Shown here in pieces: positions 36,016 through 45,271 of a DNA stretch of 64,000 bases. Every line of letters begins with the position of its first letter. Position 1 is the first letter of the stretch. The notes below the pieces were generated by a model that ran no database searches, was not told where the DNA came from, and saw only the letters and a list, made by a program, of their open reading frames with translations. The position numbers were made by a program, and so were the translations under genes. Source of the DNA: CAYPFY01 sp964410105 (GTDB lineage: Bacteria > Bacteroidota > Ignavibacteria > UBA10030 > SZUA-254); contig CAYPFY010000004.1 of assembly GCA_964410105.1 (NCBI GenBank), positions 1 to 64,000 of the forward strand, given 5' to 3'.

Positions 36016-36750
36016 TCAATATAAGATCTTCTCGAGAACGAGGCCCTGGGCGGGCGCGCTTACCAGGGAGTGGCCCGCGCGACCCTCGAGAAGGTCGACA
36101 AACTGAGGGAGGGCAAGTCGGCGGCGTCCGAGGTCGATCATCGTGCCGACGAGGAGACGAACCATGCCATGGAGGAAGCGATCGGCGGCTATCGAGAATC
36201 GCAGCGTGCTCCCGTCCCGGTTCCAGGAGGCCCGGGTCACTGTGCAGCGATGATGCTCGACTCCGGAATTGGCACGGCAGAAGGCTCTGAAATCATGTGG
36301 TCCTGTGATGAGGGCTGCCGCACGGTCCATGGGTTCGGGATCAAGCGAAAATCTTACGTGCCATGCGTAATTTTTCAGCAGCGCGCTTCGTTCGAGGGTT
36401 ATCAGGTAGGAATAGACGCGCTCGCGGGCGCTATAACGGGCATGAAAATTCTCGGGGGCATCTTCGGCATGGCGGATCACGATATCCTCGGGGAGATAGG
36501 AGTTCAGGGCTCCCTTGATCCTCGCCGGGGGGATGGGGGATTGGGTCCTGAAATTGGCGACCTGTCCGCGTGCGTGCACGCCGGCGTCGGTTCTGCCGGC
36601 CCCGTACAGCTTTACAGGTTCCTGGAAAATGCTTGACAGCGCGGACTCGATTTCCCCCTGGATGCTCCGGCCATGCTTCTGCCGCTGCCAGCCGACGTAG
36701 CCCGTTCCGTCGTACTCAATGATAAGTCGGATATTCCTGCGGGCGTCCAC
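36016..36750 (-). CDS. truA: tRNA pseudouridine synthase A
   Basis: A 244-aa enzyme that makes pseudouridine at positions 38-40 of tRNA anticodon stems. The catalytic Asp55 is in GAGRTDAGVHA. The opening LIIEYDGTGYVGWQRQ is typical, as is the late ADRFLHGMVRLLVG. Length is normal. It follows the membrane protein at 36776 after 25 bases and is probably the last gene of the cmk-to-truA operon. Its codons are GC-rich like the core. Confidence 0.95.
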   Translation of the reverse strand: MDARRNIRLIIEYDGTGYVGWQRQKHGRSIQGEIESALSSIFQEPVKLYGAGRTDAGVHARGQVANFRTQSPIPPARIKGALNSYLPEDIVIRHAEDAPENFHARYSARERVYSYLITLERSALLKNYAWHVRFSLDPEPMDRAAALITGPHDFRAFCRANSGVEHHRCTVTRASWNRDGSTLRFSIAADRFLHGMVRLLVGTMIDLGRRRLALPQFVDLLEGRAGHSLVSAPAQGLVLEKILY

Positions 36751-36775
36751 CGTGCCCCCCGGCGTCTGGGCTGTG

Positions 36776-37441
36776 TCAAAAGCTCTTGGTGAACGTGATC
36801 ATAAATCCGTCCGGATTCAGCACGCTGCCGATAAGGCGTGCATGGACATCGATAAGTTCTGCGTGGTCGATGCTCTTATTGTAGGCGATGGTGAGGCGGG
36901 CCGCATTGATCGCACTGACAAGATGATTCACGGCGATGACCGCGGCGACAAATCGGGTGTTATTAAACATCTCATTGCTTGAGACCCTGCGGTCCCTGTA
37001 AGACTGGCGGTTCGCATCCGAATCCCATTTCCAGTAGTCGGGAGAGCTCAGCGCTTCGTTATAGACCTTGAACTCATCGCGGCTCCGTAGGATCCTCCTG
37101 TTATAGGCGTAGACATCGCTGTCATTCCCGATGTCCGCAAAAAACTGGTCGCTCTTTCCGTCGACACGGGCCTGGGCATGCTGCGCGGCGAACTGGTAAG
37201 CGTCGTCCTGGAGCCAGTGGGCGTAGCGGTCGACCCCGAGCAGGGTGATCCAGAGCGCTCCTTCGGCGATGGTAAAATATTTTCCCATGCCGTAATTTCC
37301 GGCATAAAGTTCGCCCATTCCCGGAAGGAGAAAAGAATACAGGGCGGCCGTGGCGACGTTTTTGTGGCGGTTTTCCAGCGAATCGACCTGGGCAAAGCCG
37401 AGCTGAACCGCGAGCAGGAGCAAAAGCAGAATTCTTGTCAT
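36776..37441 (-). CDS. DUF5683-like membrane protein
   Basis: A 221-aa protein with a signal peptide (MTRILLLLLLAVQLGFAQ) and a short hydrophobic segment LYSFLLPGMGELYAGNYGMG, resembling the P-G-x-G-x-x-Y motif of DUF5683 proteins common in Bacteroidota. Two further hydrophobic stretches are seen (GALWITLLGVDRY and FVAAVIAVNHLVSAINAARL). It starts inside the mtaB stop (TGATG overlap, 1 base), so it is coupled to mtaB. Function is unknown; an inner or outer membrane location is likely. Confidence 0.65.
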   Translation of the reverse strand: MTRILLLLLLAVQLGFAQVDSLENRHKNVATAALYSFLLPGMGELYAGNYGMGKYFTIAEGALWITLLGVDRYAHWLQDDAYQFAAQHAQARVDGKSDQFFADIGNDSDVYAYNRRILRSRDEFKVYNEALSSPDYWKWDSDANRQSYRDRRVSSNEMFNNTRFVAAVIAVNHLVSAINAARLTIAYNKSIDHAELIDVHARLIGSVLNPDGFMITFTKSF

Positions 37442-38766
37442 CAGTTTTGGACTATCGACTCTGGCGAAAGGGCTGAAATCTTTGACGAAAAGCAGGTTGC
37501 CTCGTCGGCCCCTGTAATCGTCACGTTCTGGATAGTGTTCACGAGCGACAAATCGGCCGGCGTTTCCACCCGTATATAATTGGTCGTGAGGCCGGTGAGA
37601 TGTCCGCGGCGGACTGTCGACTCAAGGAGCACAGGGAGCCTCCGGCCCAGGAATTTTTGGTGGAATTCCCGTCGCTTTCTCCGAGAAAGTTCGCGCAAGC
37701 GCGCGGTGCGCGCAAAACGGACGCGGGGCTCGATCTGGTCGCGCGACAATGATGCGGACGTATTAGGGCGTTCGGAGTAGGTGAACGCGTGAATGTAGGA
37801 GATCGGGAGGTCCTCAAGGAAGCGCACCGTTTCGCCGAAGATCTCGTCCGTCTCGCCGGGGAAGCCGGCCAGCACGTCGGCGCCGATCCCCGCCTCGGGA
37901 TCCTGGCGGTGGATGTACTCGATGATATCGCGGTAGTGATCGGTCAGGTAGCGACGACGCATTGCGCGGAGAATCGTATCGCTCCCGCTTTGCAGCGGGA
38001 CGTGGAAGTGGTTACAAAATTTCTCCGAGCCGAGCATCTTGTCGACGATCGAACGGCTCAGGAGGTTCGGCTCGATGGAGCTCACCCGGATCCGGTCGAT
38101 TCCCCGCACCGGTTCGAGCGCGTCAATGAGTTCGGCGAGGCTGGATCCGATCTTTTTGCCGTAATCACCCACATTGACGCCGGTGAGAACGATTTCCCGG
38201 AAACCCTGGCTGGCGAGATGCCGGGCTTCGTTCAGGACGGCATCGGGTGTCTGGCTGCGGCTCACCCCGCGTGCAAGCGGGATCGTGCAGAAGGAGCATC
38301 CGAAATCGCATCCGTCCTGGATCTTGAGGAACGCGCGTGTTCGGCCTGAGAAATCGGCCGAAAAGGCGGGGGAAAAATCTTCCGCCTCGTCGATGCACGA
38401 GACGAACGCCTGCGGCAGCGGATTCTTTGTAAAATTCTTAGCCAGGTCGAACAGCCGCGGTTTTTCCGAATTCCCAAGCACGAGGTCGACTCCCTCAATC
38501 GCGGCGACCTCCTGGGGCCGGAGCTGCGCGTAACAGCCGGTGACGACGACAAACGCATCAGGGGAGAGCCGGATTGCCCGCCGTATCAGCTGACGGCACT
38601 CGGAATCGGCCCGGGCGGTGACGCTGCAGGTGTTGAGGACATAGACATCGGAGGGCTGGTCGAACCCGACAACGTCGAAACCCCGCTCGAGGAAACCACG
38701 GACGAGGGTTGCGGTCTCGGCAAAATTGAGTTTACACCCGAGCGTATGGAGGGCGACCTTTCTCAT
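37441..38766 (-). CDS. mtaB: tRNA t6A37 methylthiotransferase
   Basis: A 441-aa radical-SAM enzyme that converts t6A37 to ms2t6A in tRNA. The N-terminal UPF0004 domain holds Cys11, Cys47 and Cys78 for the auxiliary [4Fe-4S] cluster. The radical-SAM triad Cys153-x3-Cys157-x2-Cys160 lies in DGCDFGCSFCTIP, with ARGVSRS following. The C-terminus is a TRAM-like domain (PVLLESTVRRGHLTGLT). It fits the MtaB rather than MiaB class by its start (VALHTLGCKLNFAE). It sits 33 bases after rpsA and is coupled to the DUF5683-like gene. Confidence 0.93.
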   Translation of the reverse strand: MRKVALHTLGCKLNFAETATLVRGFLERGFDVVGFDQPSDVYVLNTCSVTARADSECRQLIRRAIRLSPDAFVVVTGCYAQLRPQEVAAIEGVDLVLGNSEKPRLFDLAKNFTKNPLPQAFVSCIDEAEDFSPAFSADFSGRTRAFLKIQDGCDFGCSFCTIPLARGVSRSQTPDAVLNEARHLASQGFREIVLTGVNVGDYGKKIGSSLAELIDALEPVRGIDRIRVSSIEPNLLSRSIVDKMLGSEKFCNHFHVPLQSGSDTILRAMRRRYLTDHYRDIIEYIHRQDPEAGIGADVLAGFPGETDEIFGETVRFLEDLPISYIHAFTYSERPNTSASLSRDQIEPRVRFARTARLRELSRRKRREFHQKFLGRRLPVLLESTVRRGHLTGLTTNYIRVETPADLSLVNTIQNVTITGADEATCFSSKISALSPESIVQN

Positions 38767-38799
38767 CAGATGCCAACTCTTGGCCGGCGACGGAGCCGG

Positions 38800-40596
38800 C
38801 TACATCATGAAATCGGATGTGGGCGGCCCTTCATGCAGCCCTTCGGCGGAAGGCGCGGGCTTGGGCTTGGAAGTCGAGCTCGCGATCTCTTTCAGTGTCA
38901 TCGGGGGGAGCCGGTGTTTCGAGATATACTCATCGACGATCTTCTGCTCCTTCCCCTTGAGATATTCAACCGCGGACAGGACGATCTTTTTGCTTTCCTT
39001 GTCGAATTCGACCACGGTGAGGGGGAGATCGTCTCCGACGCGGAACATATCGGCGATGTTTTTCACCTGTGACAGTGCGAGCTGGGAGACGGGGACGAAC
39101 CCATCGACGCCGGACGGGAGTTCGACGATTACCCCCTTCTCAATTATGCGAACGATTTTTCCGGACGTTTCGGTTCCCGTCCTATAGGAATCCGCGAACA
39201 CTTCCCAGGGGTTTTCCTTCACCTGCTTGTGTCCGAGGGAGATGCGGCGCTGTTCGACGTCGACGCCCAGGATGATGACGTCGAGTCTGTCCCCCTTCTT
39301 GACCACCTCTCCGGGGTGGCGAATCTTCTTAGTCCACGAGAGGTCGGAGATATGGACGAGCCCGTCGACTCCCTCCTCGAGCTCCACGAACACTCCGAAA
39401 TTCGTCAGGTTGCGGACGATGCCCGTGTGTTTGGAATTGACCGGGTATTTGCCCAGAAGGTTCAGCCAGGGATCCGGCTCGAGCTGTTTCATGCCGAGGG
39501 AAATCTTCTTGTTCTCCTTGTCGAGGCTGAGGATGATCGCGTCGACCATCTGTCCCATGGAGACGATTTGAGAGGGATGCTTGATATGCTGCGTCCAGCT
39601 CATCTCGGAGATATGGATGAGACCTTCGATCCCTTTTTCAATTTCGATGAAAGCGCCGTAATCGGCCAGAGAGACAACTTTGCCCGTGACCTTCGTCCCG
39701 ACGGGGTATTTCGTCTCGATATTTTCCCAGGGATGGGGCTGGAGCTGCTTCAGCCCGAGGGAGATGCGCTTCTTCGCCTCGTCGAAATCGAGGACGACGA
39801 CGTTTATGGTCTGGTCGAGTTTCACGACCTCGGAGGGGTGGTTCACACGTCCCCAGGAAAGGTCGGTGATATGGATGAGCCCGTCGACGCCTCCGAGGTC
39901 GACGAAAACTCCGAAATCGGTGATCGCTTTTGCGTTTCCTTCGAGAACCTGACCCTTCTCGAGGCTGTTCAGGATGGCGTTTCTCTGTTCCTGCATCTCT
40001 GCTTCGATGAGGACCTTATGGCTCACCACCACGTTCTCGTTCGGGTGGTTAATCTTCGCCACGCGAAACTCCATGGTCTTGCCGAGGAACTGGTCGAAAT
40101 CGCGGACCGGCTTGACGTCGATCTGGGAACCGGGGAGGAAGGCGTCGAGGCCCATGAGATCGACCACGAGGCCGCCCTTGATGCGGCGGGTGATTTTGCC
40201 CGTCAGGATCTCTCCCGTCTCGTACGATTTCGTGATACGCTCCCACGTGCGCATGAAGTCGGCGCGCTTGCGGGAGAGGACGAGCTGGCCGTCCTTGTTT
40301 TCGACGCTCTCGAGAAAGACTTCGACGTCGTCACCGGGCTTCAGTTCGTCGATATTGGGGAATTCTGTGATCGGGACAAGACCCTCCGACTTGAAGCCGA
40401 TATCGATCGCGACTGCGTTGTCGGTGATCGCCACGATTTTCCCCTGGACGATCTCCCCTTCATGGATGCTTCCAAAGGTCTTGTCGTAGAGCTGGGTAAG
40501 CTCCTTGAGCTCGCTTTCGGAGTATTCCCTCTCCTCAATATCGTTGAGATTAAACTTCGTTCCGTTGATCTTCGACCGGTGAGCGTCTGCTGCCAT
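38800..40596 (-). CDS. rpsA: 30S ribosomal protein S1
   Basis: A 598-aa protein with six S1 OB-fold repeats, starting GEIVQGKIVAITDNAVAI, each with a V-x-x-G-x-V and G-L-V/I-H-I-S-D/E-L/M-S-W pattern. S1 binds mRNA leaders and helps them engage the ribosome. Six repeats is the long form. A tail (SSTSKPKPAPSAEGLHEG) follows the last repeat. It lies downstream of cmk and ispH, an arrangement also known in Firmicutes, where these genes are linked or fused. The 134-base gap before it has space for its own promoter or leader. Confidence 0.96.
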   Translation of the reverse strand: MAADAHRSKINGTKFNLNDIEEREYSESELKELTQLYDKTFGSIHEGEIVQGKIVAITDNAVAIDIGFKSEGLVPITEFPNIDELKPGDDVEVFLESVENKDGQLVLSRKRADFMRTWERITKSYETGEILTGKITRRIKGGLVVDLMGLDAFLPGSQIDVKPVRDFDQFLGKTMEFRVAKINHPNENVVVSHKVLIEAEMQEQRNAILNSLEKGQVLEGNAKAITDFGVFVDLGGVDGLIHITDLSWGRVNHPSEVVKLDQTINVVVLDFDEAKKRISLGLKQLQPHPWENIETKYPVGTKVTGKVVSLADYGAFIEIEKGIEGLIHISEMSWTQHIKHPSQIVSMGQMVDAIILSLDKENKKISLGMKQLEPDPWLNLLGKYPVNSKHTGIVRNLTNFGVFVELEEGVDGLVHISDLSWTKKIRHPGEVVKKGDRLDVIILGVDVEQRRISLGHKQVKENPWEVFADSYRTGTETSGKIVRIIEKGVIVELPSGVDGFVPVSQLALSQVKNIADMFRVGDDLPLTVVEFDKESKKIVLSAVEYLKGKEQKIVDEYISKHRLPPMTLKEIASSTSKPKPAPSAEGLHEGPPTSDFMM

Positions 40597-40730
40597 TCAG
40601 TCTCCTCTGCTTATTCTAAAAATGCGCGGTGCCCGCGCGCTCCTTCCCCCGGCGGGGAGACCTGGTAGTCATCAGGGACCAGCTCCGGGCCGCGGTGAAA
40701 GTTGTTGATTTTTTCGTGAATTGTGATGAC

Positions 40731-41645
40731 TTAAAACTCATTCGCAACTGATTGCCGGGGGGCGCAGTATGTCGACTCGATGAAACGCTTGACCCGCTCC
40801 ATCAGCCACTGGGGTGTTGATGTCGCGCCGCTGATCCCGACGTTTTCGGCCCCTTCGAACCATTGTGGGTCAAGATCCTTTTCCGTCTCGGCAAAATAGG
40901 TCCGGGGGTTCGCTTCCTCGCAGATATGGAACAGCACTTTCCCGTTCGAACTGTTGCGCCCGGCGACGAAGATCATGATATCATTGCTCCGCGCGAAATC
41001 TCGGAGCTTTTTGTCGCGGCCGAAAACCTGGCCGCAGATTGTGTCCTTGGCGTGAAACTCCCGCGCTTCTTCGTCAAACGAATCGACCACAAACTCCTTA
41101 ATCTTCTTTTCCAGCTCTTCCTTGATCAGATAGAACGTCTTCTTATCCATCGTCGTCTGGGAAAAGAGGACCGTCTTCCGTGAGAAATCGATTGTGGCGA
41201 GTTCCTCAAGCGATTTCATGACGATCGCTTCCCCGTTCGTATGGCCGACGAGCCCGATCACCTCGGCATGGTCCTTCTTCCCGTAGATGACGACCTGAAA
41301 TCCCTTCTCGTGAAACTTCCGGATCCTTTCCTGCACTTTCCAGACGACGGGGCAGGTGGCGTCGACGAGCTCGACTCCGAGTCGGGCGGCCCGTTCGAAG
41401 GTGGCGGGCGGCTCGCCGTGAGCCCGAATCAGGACCTTTCCTTTCGAAATATTCGGCAGGTCGTCGTGGGTGATGGTCCGGAGCCCCTTTTCCCTCAGGC
41501 GTTCGATCTCCATCGGGTTGTGGATGATATCGCCGAGGACGAAAAGGCCGTCGGGGCTCGTCGCGAGCTCTGTTTCGGCGATATCGATCGTCCGGATCAC
41601 TCCCCAGCAGAATCCGGCGCTGGAATCAATGGAAACGTTCATCAT
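40731..41645 (-). CDS. ispH: 4-hydroxy-3-methylbut-2-enyl diphosphate reductase
   Basis: A 304-aa iron-sulfur enzyme of the MEP pathway that turns HMBPP into IPP and DMAPP. The three cluster cysteines are Cys13 (GFCWGVIRT), Cys98 (VDATCPVVWKV) and Cys204 (DTICGQVFGRD). The substrate loop FSQTT is present, as is HAEVIGLVGHTNG. Length is normal. Its ATG overlaps the cmk stop by 4 bases (ATGA). It precedes rpsA by 134 bases. Confidence 0.96.
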   Translation of the reverse strand: MMNVSIDSSAGFCWGVIRTIDIAETELATSPDGLFVLGDIIHNPMEIERLREKGLRTITHDDLPNISKGKVLIRAHGEPPATFERAARLGVELVDATCPVVWKVQERIRKFHEKGFQVVIYGKKDHAEVIGLVGHTNGEAIVMKSLEELATIDFSRKTVLFSQTTMDKKTFYLIKEELEKKIKEFVVDSFDEEAREFHAKDTICGQVFGRDKKLRDFARSNDIMIFVAGRNSSNGKVLFHICEEANPRTYFAETEKDLDPQWFEGAENVGISGATSTPQWLMERVKRFIESTYCAPRQSVANEF

Positions 41646-42316
41646 CTGCTCAAAATTTCCCTGGCCCGCGCCACCACGAACTCGACCTGATCCTCGATCG
41701 TCATATGCGACGTATCGACCACGAGAGCGTCATCGGCTTTTTTCAGCGGGCTCACCTGCCGGCGGGAATCCTTCCCATCCCGCTCGATGATTTCTTTCTT
41801 CAAATCGTCAATCGGGATCTCGACGCCCTGCGATTCAAGATCCTTTCGGCGCCTGATCGCACGCTGCTCGACATCGGCGACCATGAAAATCTTCAGATCG
41901 GCATCGGGAAAAACCACCGTGCCGATATCCCGTCCTTCGAGAACGATCCCGCCTTCTTTTCCCATGCGCCGCTGCTGCCTGACCATCGACCCTCTCACTT
42001 CTTCGATCATGCTCACGGCGCTGACGGCCCTGGTGACAGCCGGAGTGCGAATCGCATCGGTCACATCTTTGCCGTCAAGAAAGACTCTCAGCCCCCTGTT
42101 GTCGTGCTCAAGCCGGATTTCCGTACCCCGGGCGAGCCGGGATATTTTTGCCCTTTCCGAGGGGTCAATCTTCTCGCGGAGGACTTTGAGCGTCATTGCC
42201 CGATACATCGCGCCGGTATCAACATAAAGATACCCGAGGCGTTCGGCGATCAGCTTTGATGTTGTGCTCTTACCCGAGGCGGCGGGCCCGTCAATGGCAA
42301 TAACTAATCGCTTCAA
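41642..42316 (-). CDS. cmk: Cytidylate kinase
   Basis: A 224-aa enzyme that phosphorylates CMP and dCMP. Walker A is GPAASGKST at 10-18, with YVDTGAMYRAMTL and EGRDIGTVVFPDADLKIF as conserved substrate segments, and the late RDGKDSRRQVSPLKKADDAL. A longer frame runs to an ATG at 42379, but residues before LKRLVIAIDG are not typical, and a TTG at 42316 begins 7 bases after the stop of the small upstream gene, with GGAAATG upstream. The TTG is chosen, though this is not certain. It leads the cmk-ispH-rpsA set and is coupled to ispH by a 4-base overlap. Confidence 0.88.
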   Translation of the reverse strand: MKRLVIAIDGPAASGKSTTSKLIAERLGYLYVDTGAMYRAMTLKVLREKIDPSERAKISRLARGTEIRLEHDNRGLRVFLDGKDVTDAIRTPAVTRAVSAVSMIEEVRGSMVRQQRRMGKEGGIVLEGRDIGTVVFPDADLKIFMVADVEQRAIRRRKDLESQGVEIPIDDLKKEIIERDGKDSRRQVSPLKKADDALVVDTSHMTIEDQVEFVVARAREILSR

Positions 42317-42323
42317 TTTCGGG

Positions 42324-42557
42324 TCATTTCCGGCGAAATTTGAGCTTTTCAATATACAGAATATTCGTATTGGAATCAATCCAACCGTTCGTCAGTAACG
42401 CCTGATTATGGCTTGAAATGGCCAAGTTGTCAGGACGGAGGGTTGCCGCAGTCCACCTCTCGCTCAGGCCTTTCTGGAGAATAATTTTCCGCTCAAGAAT
42501 GGCGTGCCCAATGATGTGTGAGTTCACGATAAAAGGGCTTGATGTTTTTTTGTTCAT
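42324..42557 (-). CDS. Hypothetical 77-aa protein heading the cmk operon
   Basis: A short gene I do not recognise. Its ATG follows AGGAGGATT, a perfect Shine-Dalgarno 3 bases away, the strongest translation signal near the cmk operon. The product is hydrophilic and mildly basic (begins MNKKTSSPFIVNSHI, ends LYIEKLKFRRK) with no signal peptide or membrane segment. Its stop is 7 bases before the cmk TTG, so the two are probably co-transcribed. The local DNA is AT-richer than the core. It may be a leader-like or newly acquired gene; no homologue is identified. Confidence 0.5.
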   Translation of the reverse strand: MNKKTSSPFIVNSHIIGHAILERKIILQKGLSERWTAATLRPDNLAISSHNQALLTNGWIDSNTNILYIEKLKFRRK

Positions 42558-42560
42558 AAT

Positions 42561-42566
42561 CCTCCT
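42561..42566 (-). promoter_or_regulatory. Shine-Dalgarno of the 77-aa gene
   Basis: AGGAGG on the minus strand, 3 bases before the ATG at 42557. It decides that this ORF, which otherwise has no known motif, is probably translated. Confidence 0.6.
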
Positions 42567-42805
42567 AGCTCATGCACCAAGGTCCCTCGTGTTGACTTTA
42601 ACCAATTCGCAATTTACTTTTCTCTAATTCGCGACGCGGCAAGTGACCGCTTATGGCTACAAGGTTTCCGGGACAACTTCCATCGGGCCATGTGACGAAT
42701 CGACTCTTCGTAGAGACCAGCAATAGGGACTTTTCCAAGTCCGCAATTTCAGAGCGGTTCAGTACGGATCACTGCCCGCGTGGCGAATCGCAGATCTGAG
42801 CGGCC

Positions 42806-44473
42806 ATGAGAGTACAAAGACTCATATTAAGACTAGTGTTGGTAACCATCTCTTCCGGAACAGTTGTGTGCTCTCAGTGGTCAACCAATCCTGCAAACAA
42901 TCTGATTGTCGGTTATGGCGTCAGCCCGGAAGTTTGTAGCGATGGTAGTGGCGGGTGCTACATCACATACGAGCACAACACGGGTTACCCACATCAACTC
43001 GTTCTCCACCGACTCAACGCTTTTGGTCAAAGCCCATGGAGATCGGAAGTGCGATTGCGCGGATCACATCCTGATCAATCATCGGCTCGCATCTGCAGCG
43101 ACGGGCAGAGCGGCGTTATCGCGGCCTATCATGACTTCGAATTTATCGGGGGAACGCCGGAGAATCCAGAAGTTATCGATAGACTCCTCGTGCAGCGTGT
43201 TGACAGCGGTGGAGTTCTCCTCTGGCCAATTTCTGGTGTTCGAGTAAGCGTACAAGAGACGAATCTAGGCGACCAGACAGTTGTGTCTGATGGAGCGGGT
43301 GGTTGCATTGTTGAATGGTGGGATACCTTGTATGAGCGTCGCATTCAGCGCATAAGTTCCGCAGGGGAGAGACTCTGGAGCGATACCGGGGTTGTTTTCG
43401 GCTATTCACAGGAAAGAACAGCCCTCTCGTTTTCAAATCTGACGGGAGCCGTGGCAGGATTCTGGATGTATCCTTCTGGTCCAGGACTCGTTCAGCGATT
43501 CTCGCCGAGCGGGGAGCTCCTCTGGAAAGGCGGGGTAGTAGTCCCGACCGGGGCTGAATCCGTCAAACCTGACGATGCAGGTTCCGTGTTTTGTCTCGGT
43601 AGACAGTATATCGGATTCCGAAATCATATGTATTTGTTTACCTATAACGTGCAGAAAATCGATTCACTGGGCGCCGCCTCTTGGGATAGCTCGGGGATTG
43701 TACTCGACACGATTAATTCGAGCAACCCCCCGTACTATGGTCAGATCCTGGAATCCGAATCCGGGAAAGCGGTTGTTGCCTGGTCCCAACTCGTGGATAC
43801 CACGTGGGTTATCAAGACTCAGTTTGTGTCAGGGAGCGGATCATACATGTTGCCCGCCAGCGGGGTCATTGTTGGCGGTGCTTCGACCGAGAAGGCCCTT
43901 TGGGGGATCGCCATCTCTCAGAGCAGCGGACCGATCTATGTTTGGAGAGACGGCGTCAATTCGCTGGGAACTGGAATCTACGCGCAAAAATTGGATTCAG
44001 CTGGTCGGCCTTCATGGGATTCAACCGGAGTTCCCGTTAGCATACCTTCGATGGAGTACGCTAAAGTAATATCTGATGGGAGCGGAGGTGCCATTGTGGT
44101 GGGTCCCCGTTGGTCTGATTTTTCAATACGAGCTCAGCAGATAAGCAAGAATGGGACTCTCGGAGAAATTTTCGCAGGACTTGAAAATCAAGAAACACCC
44201 TTACCCTCGGAGTTTCTCCTCAATGAATGCTATCCAAACCCCTTCAATGGCGGCACGACGATTTCCTATATACTTCCCCGTGTGGCATTCACAACGATCA
44301 AGGTTTTTGACATTTTGGGAAGGGAAATCGCCACGTTAGTCAATGGTGTTGAGCACCGGGGGCTCCATCACGTGGAATTCGTCGGAGAGAGGATTCCCAG
44401 CGGGCTCTATCTCGTTCGAATGCGCACCGAGGGTACCATCGAGCGAGTTAAGAAGATTGCCCTAATACGGTGA
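42806..44473 (+). CDS. Secreted repeat protein with T9SS sorting domain
   Basis: A 555-aa extracellular protein, the first long gene on the plus strand. A signal peptide (about 1-23, LILRLVLVTISSGTVVCSQ) precedes beta-rich repeats with recurrent S-D-G-x-G-G or G-S-G-G-A and V-Q-R/K-I/V-D-S-x-G patterns (as in CSDGSGGCYITYE, VSDGAGGCIVEWW, ISDGSGGAIVVGP), likely a beta-propeller. The C-terminus is a type IX sorting domain (LLNECYPNPFNGGTTISY, ending KKIALIR). It is flanked by AT-richer spacers (42558-42805 and 44474-44734) in which I see no further gene. It is probably an accessory insertion between cmk and the RNA methyltransferase gene. Confidence 0.83.
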   Translation: MRVQRLILRLVLVTISSGTVVCSQWSTNPANNLIVGYGVSPEVCSDGSGGCYITYEHNTGYPHQLVLHRLNAFGQSPWRSEVRLRGSHPDQSSARICSDGQSGVIAAYHDFEFIGGTPENPEVIDRLLVQRVDSGGVLLWPISGVRVSVQETNLGDQTVVSDGAGGCIVEWWDTLYERRIQRISSAGERLWSDTGVVFGYSQERTALSFSNLTGAVAGFWMYPSGPGLVQRFSPSGELLWKGGVVVPTGAESVKPDDAGSVFCLGRQYIGFRNHMYLFTYNVQKIDSLGAASWDSSGIVLDTINSSNPPYYGQILESESGKAVVAWSQLVDTTWVIKTQFVSGSGSYMLPASGVIVGGASTEKALWGIAISQSSGPIYVWRDGVNSLGTGIYAQKLDSAGRPSWDSTGVPVSIPSMEYAKVISDGSGGAIVVGPRWSDFSIRAQQISKNGTLGEIFAGLENQETPLPSEFLLNECYPNPFNGGTTISYILPRVAFTTIKVFDILGREIATLVNGVEHRGLHHVEFVGERIPSGLYLVRMRTEGTIERVKKIALIR

Positions 44474-44734
44474 CTATTCGAATACTGAGTCGTCGGTCCA
44501 GGAAAGGGAATGGCAAGTGGGAGTCACCGCGGCGGCGAAGAGTTTTATCTCATATTCCTGTATCCGAACAGTAACTTAGTGAAATCAACCAGTAGGGAAC
44601 GTCACCTGAACATGGCCCCCGGTGAACGCAACTCTGCAGTGTCTTGCATAATCATTGGCGGCCTGAAGTGAGCACTCTTGAGGGTGACAGCTTGTACAGA
44701 ATAACCCTACCCTCGTGAATTGCGTACAGCCGAC

Positions 44735-45271
44735 ATGAAAAAGCGATCACACGCTAACCAGTCCCCCTCCATCGAACTACTCCCTGTCACCCTCCTCCTC
44801 GACGATATCCGAAGCCTCTACAATGTCGGCTCCATCTTCCGCACGGCAGACGGCGCGGGCATCTCAAAGATCCTCCTTTGCGGTTACACCCCGCGCCCCC
44901 CGCGGAAGGAAATTGAGAAGACGGCGCTCGGGGCCACGGCGACAGTCCCGTGGGATTTTTACAAAAACCCGCTCGACGCCATCGCAAAACTCAAGACCGA
45001 GGGAGTCCGGATCTGCGTCCTTGAGCGCACGGATGAGAGCAGGCCGCACACAAGTCTGACGTCCGATGATTTTCCTGTCTGCATAGTAGCCGGGAACGAA
45101 ATAACGGGAGTTTCAGAGAGAATCATCGGGAAGGCGGACGTGGCGCTTGAGATCCCGATGCGGGGGTTCAAGCAGTCATTGAACGTTGCGGTTGCTGTCG
45201 GCGTTGCCCTCTATGAGTGTGTGCGGGTTCTCGGCGCTCACCCTTCGTCGATCACCTCCCGAATCCTCTGA
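44735..45271 (+). CDS. SpoU/TrmH-family RNA 2'-O-methyltransferase
   Basis: A 178-aa SPOUT-class methyltransferase acting on tRNA or rRNA. Motif 1 is LDDIRSLYNVGSIFRTADG. Motifs 2 and 3 of the trefoil knot are IVAGNEITGVSERII and IPMRGFKQSLNVAVAVGVALYE. It is a short, single-domain form without an N-terminal RNA-binding extension. The frame opens at a TTG at 44720, but the ATG at 44735 (MKKRSH) is preferred; no clear Shine-Dalgarno is present. Its 3' end overlaps the convergent histidine kinase gene by 34 bases. Confidence 0.88.
   Translation: MKKRSHANQSPSIELLPVTLLLDDIRSLYNVGSIFRTADGAGISKILLCGYTPRPPRKEIEKTALGATATVPWDFYKNPLDAIAKLKTEGVRICVLERTDESRPHTSLTSDDFPVCIVAGNEITGVSERIIGKADVALEIPMRGFKQSLNVAVAVGVALYECVRVLGAHPSSITSRIL

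Noticed and set aside
39229..40668. 479-aa plus-strand ORF opposite rpsA
   Set aside because: Acidic low-complexity product that simply mirrors the S1 repeats.
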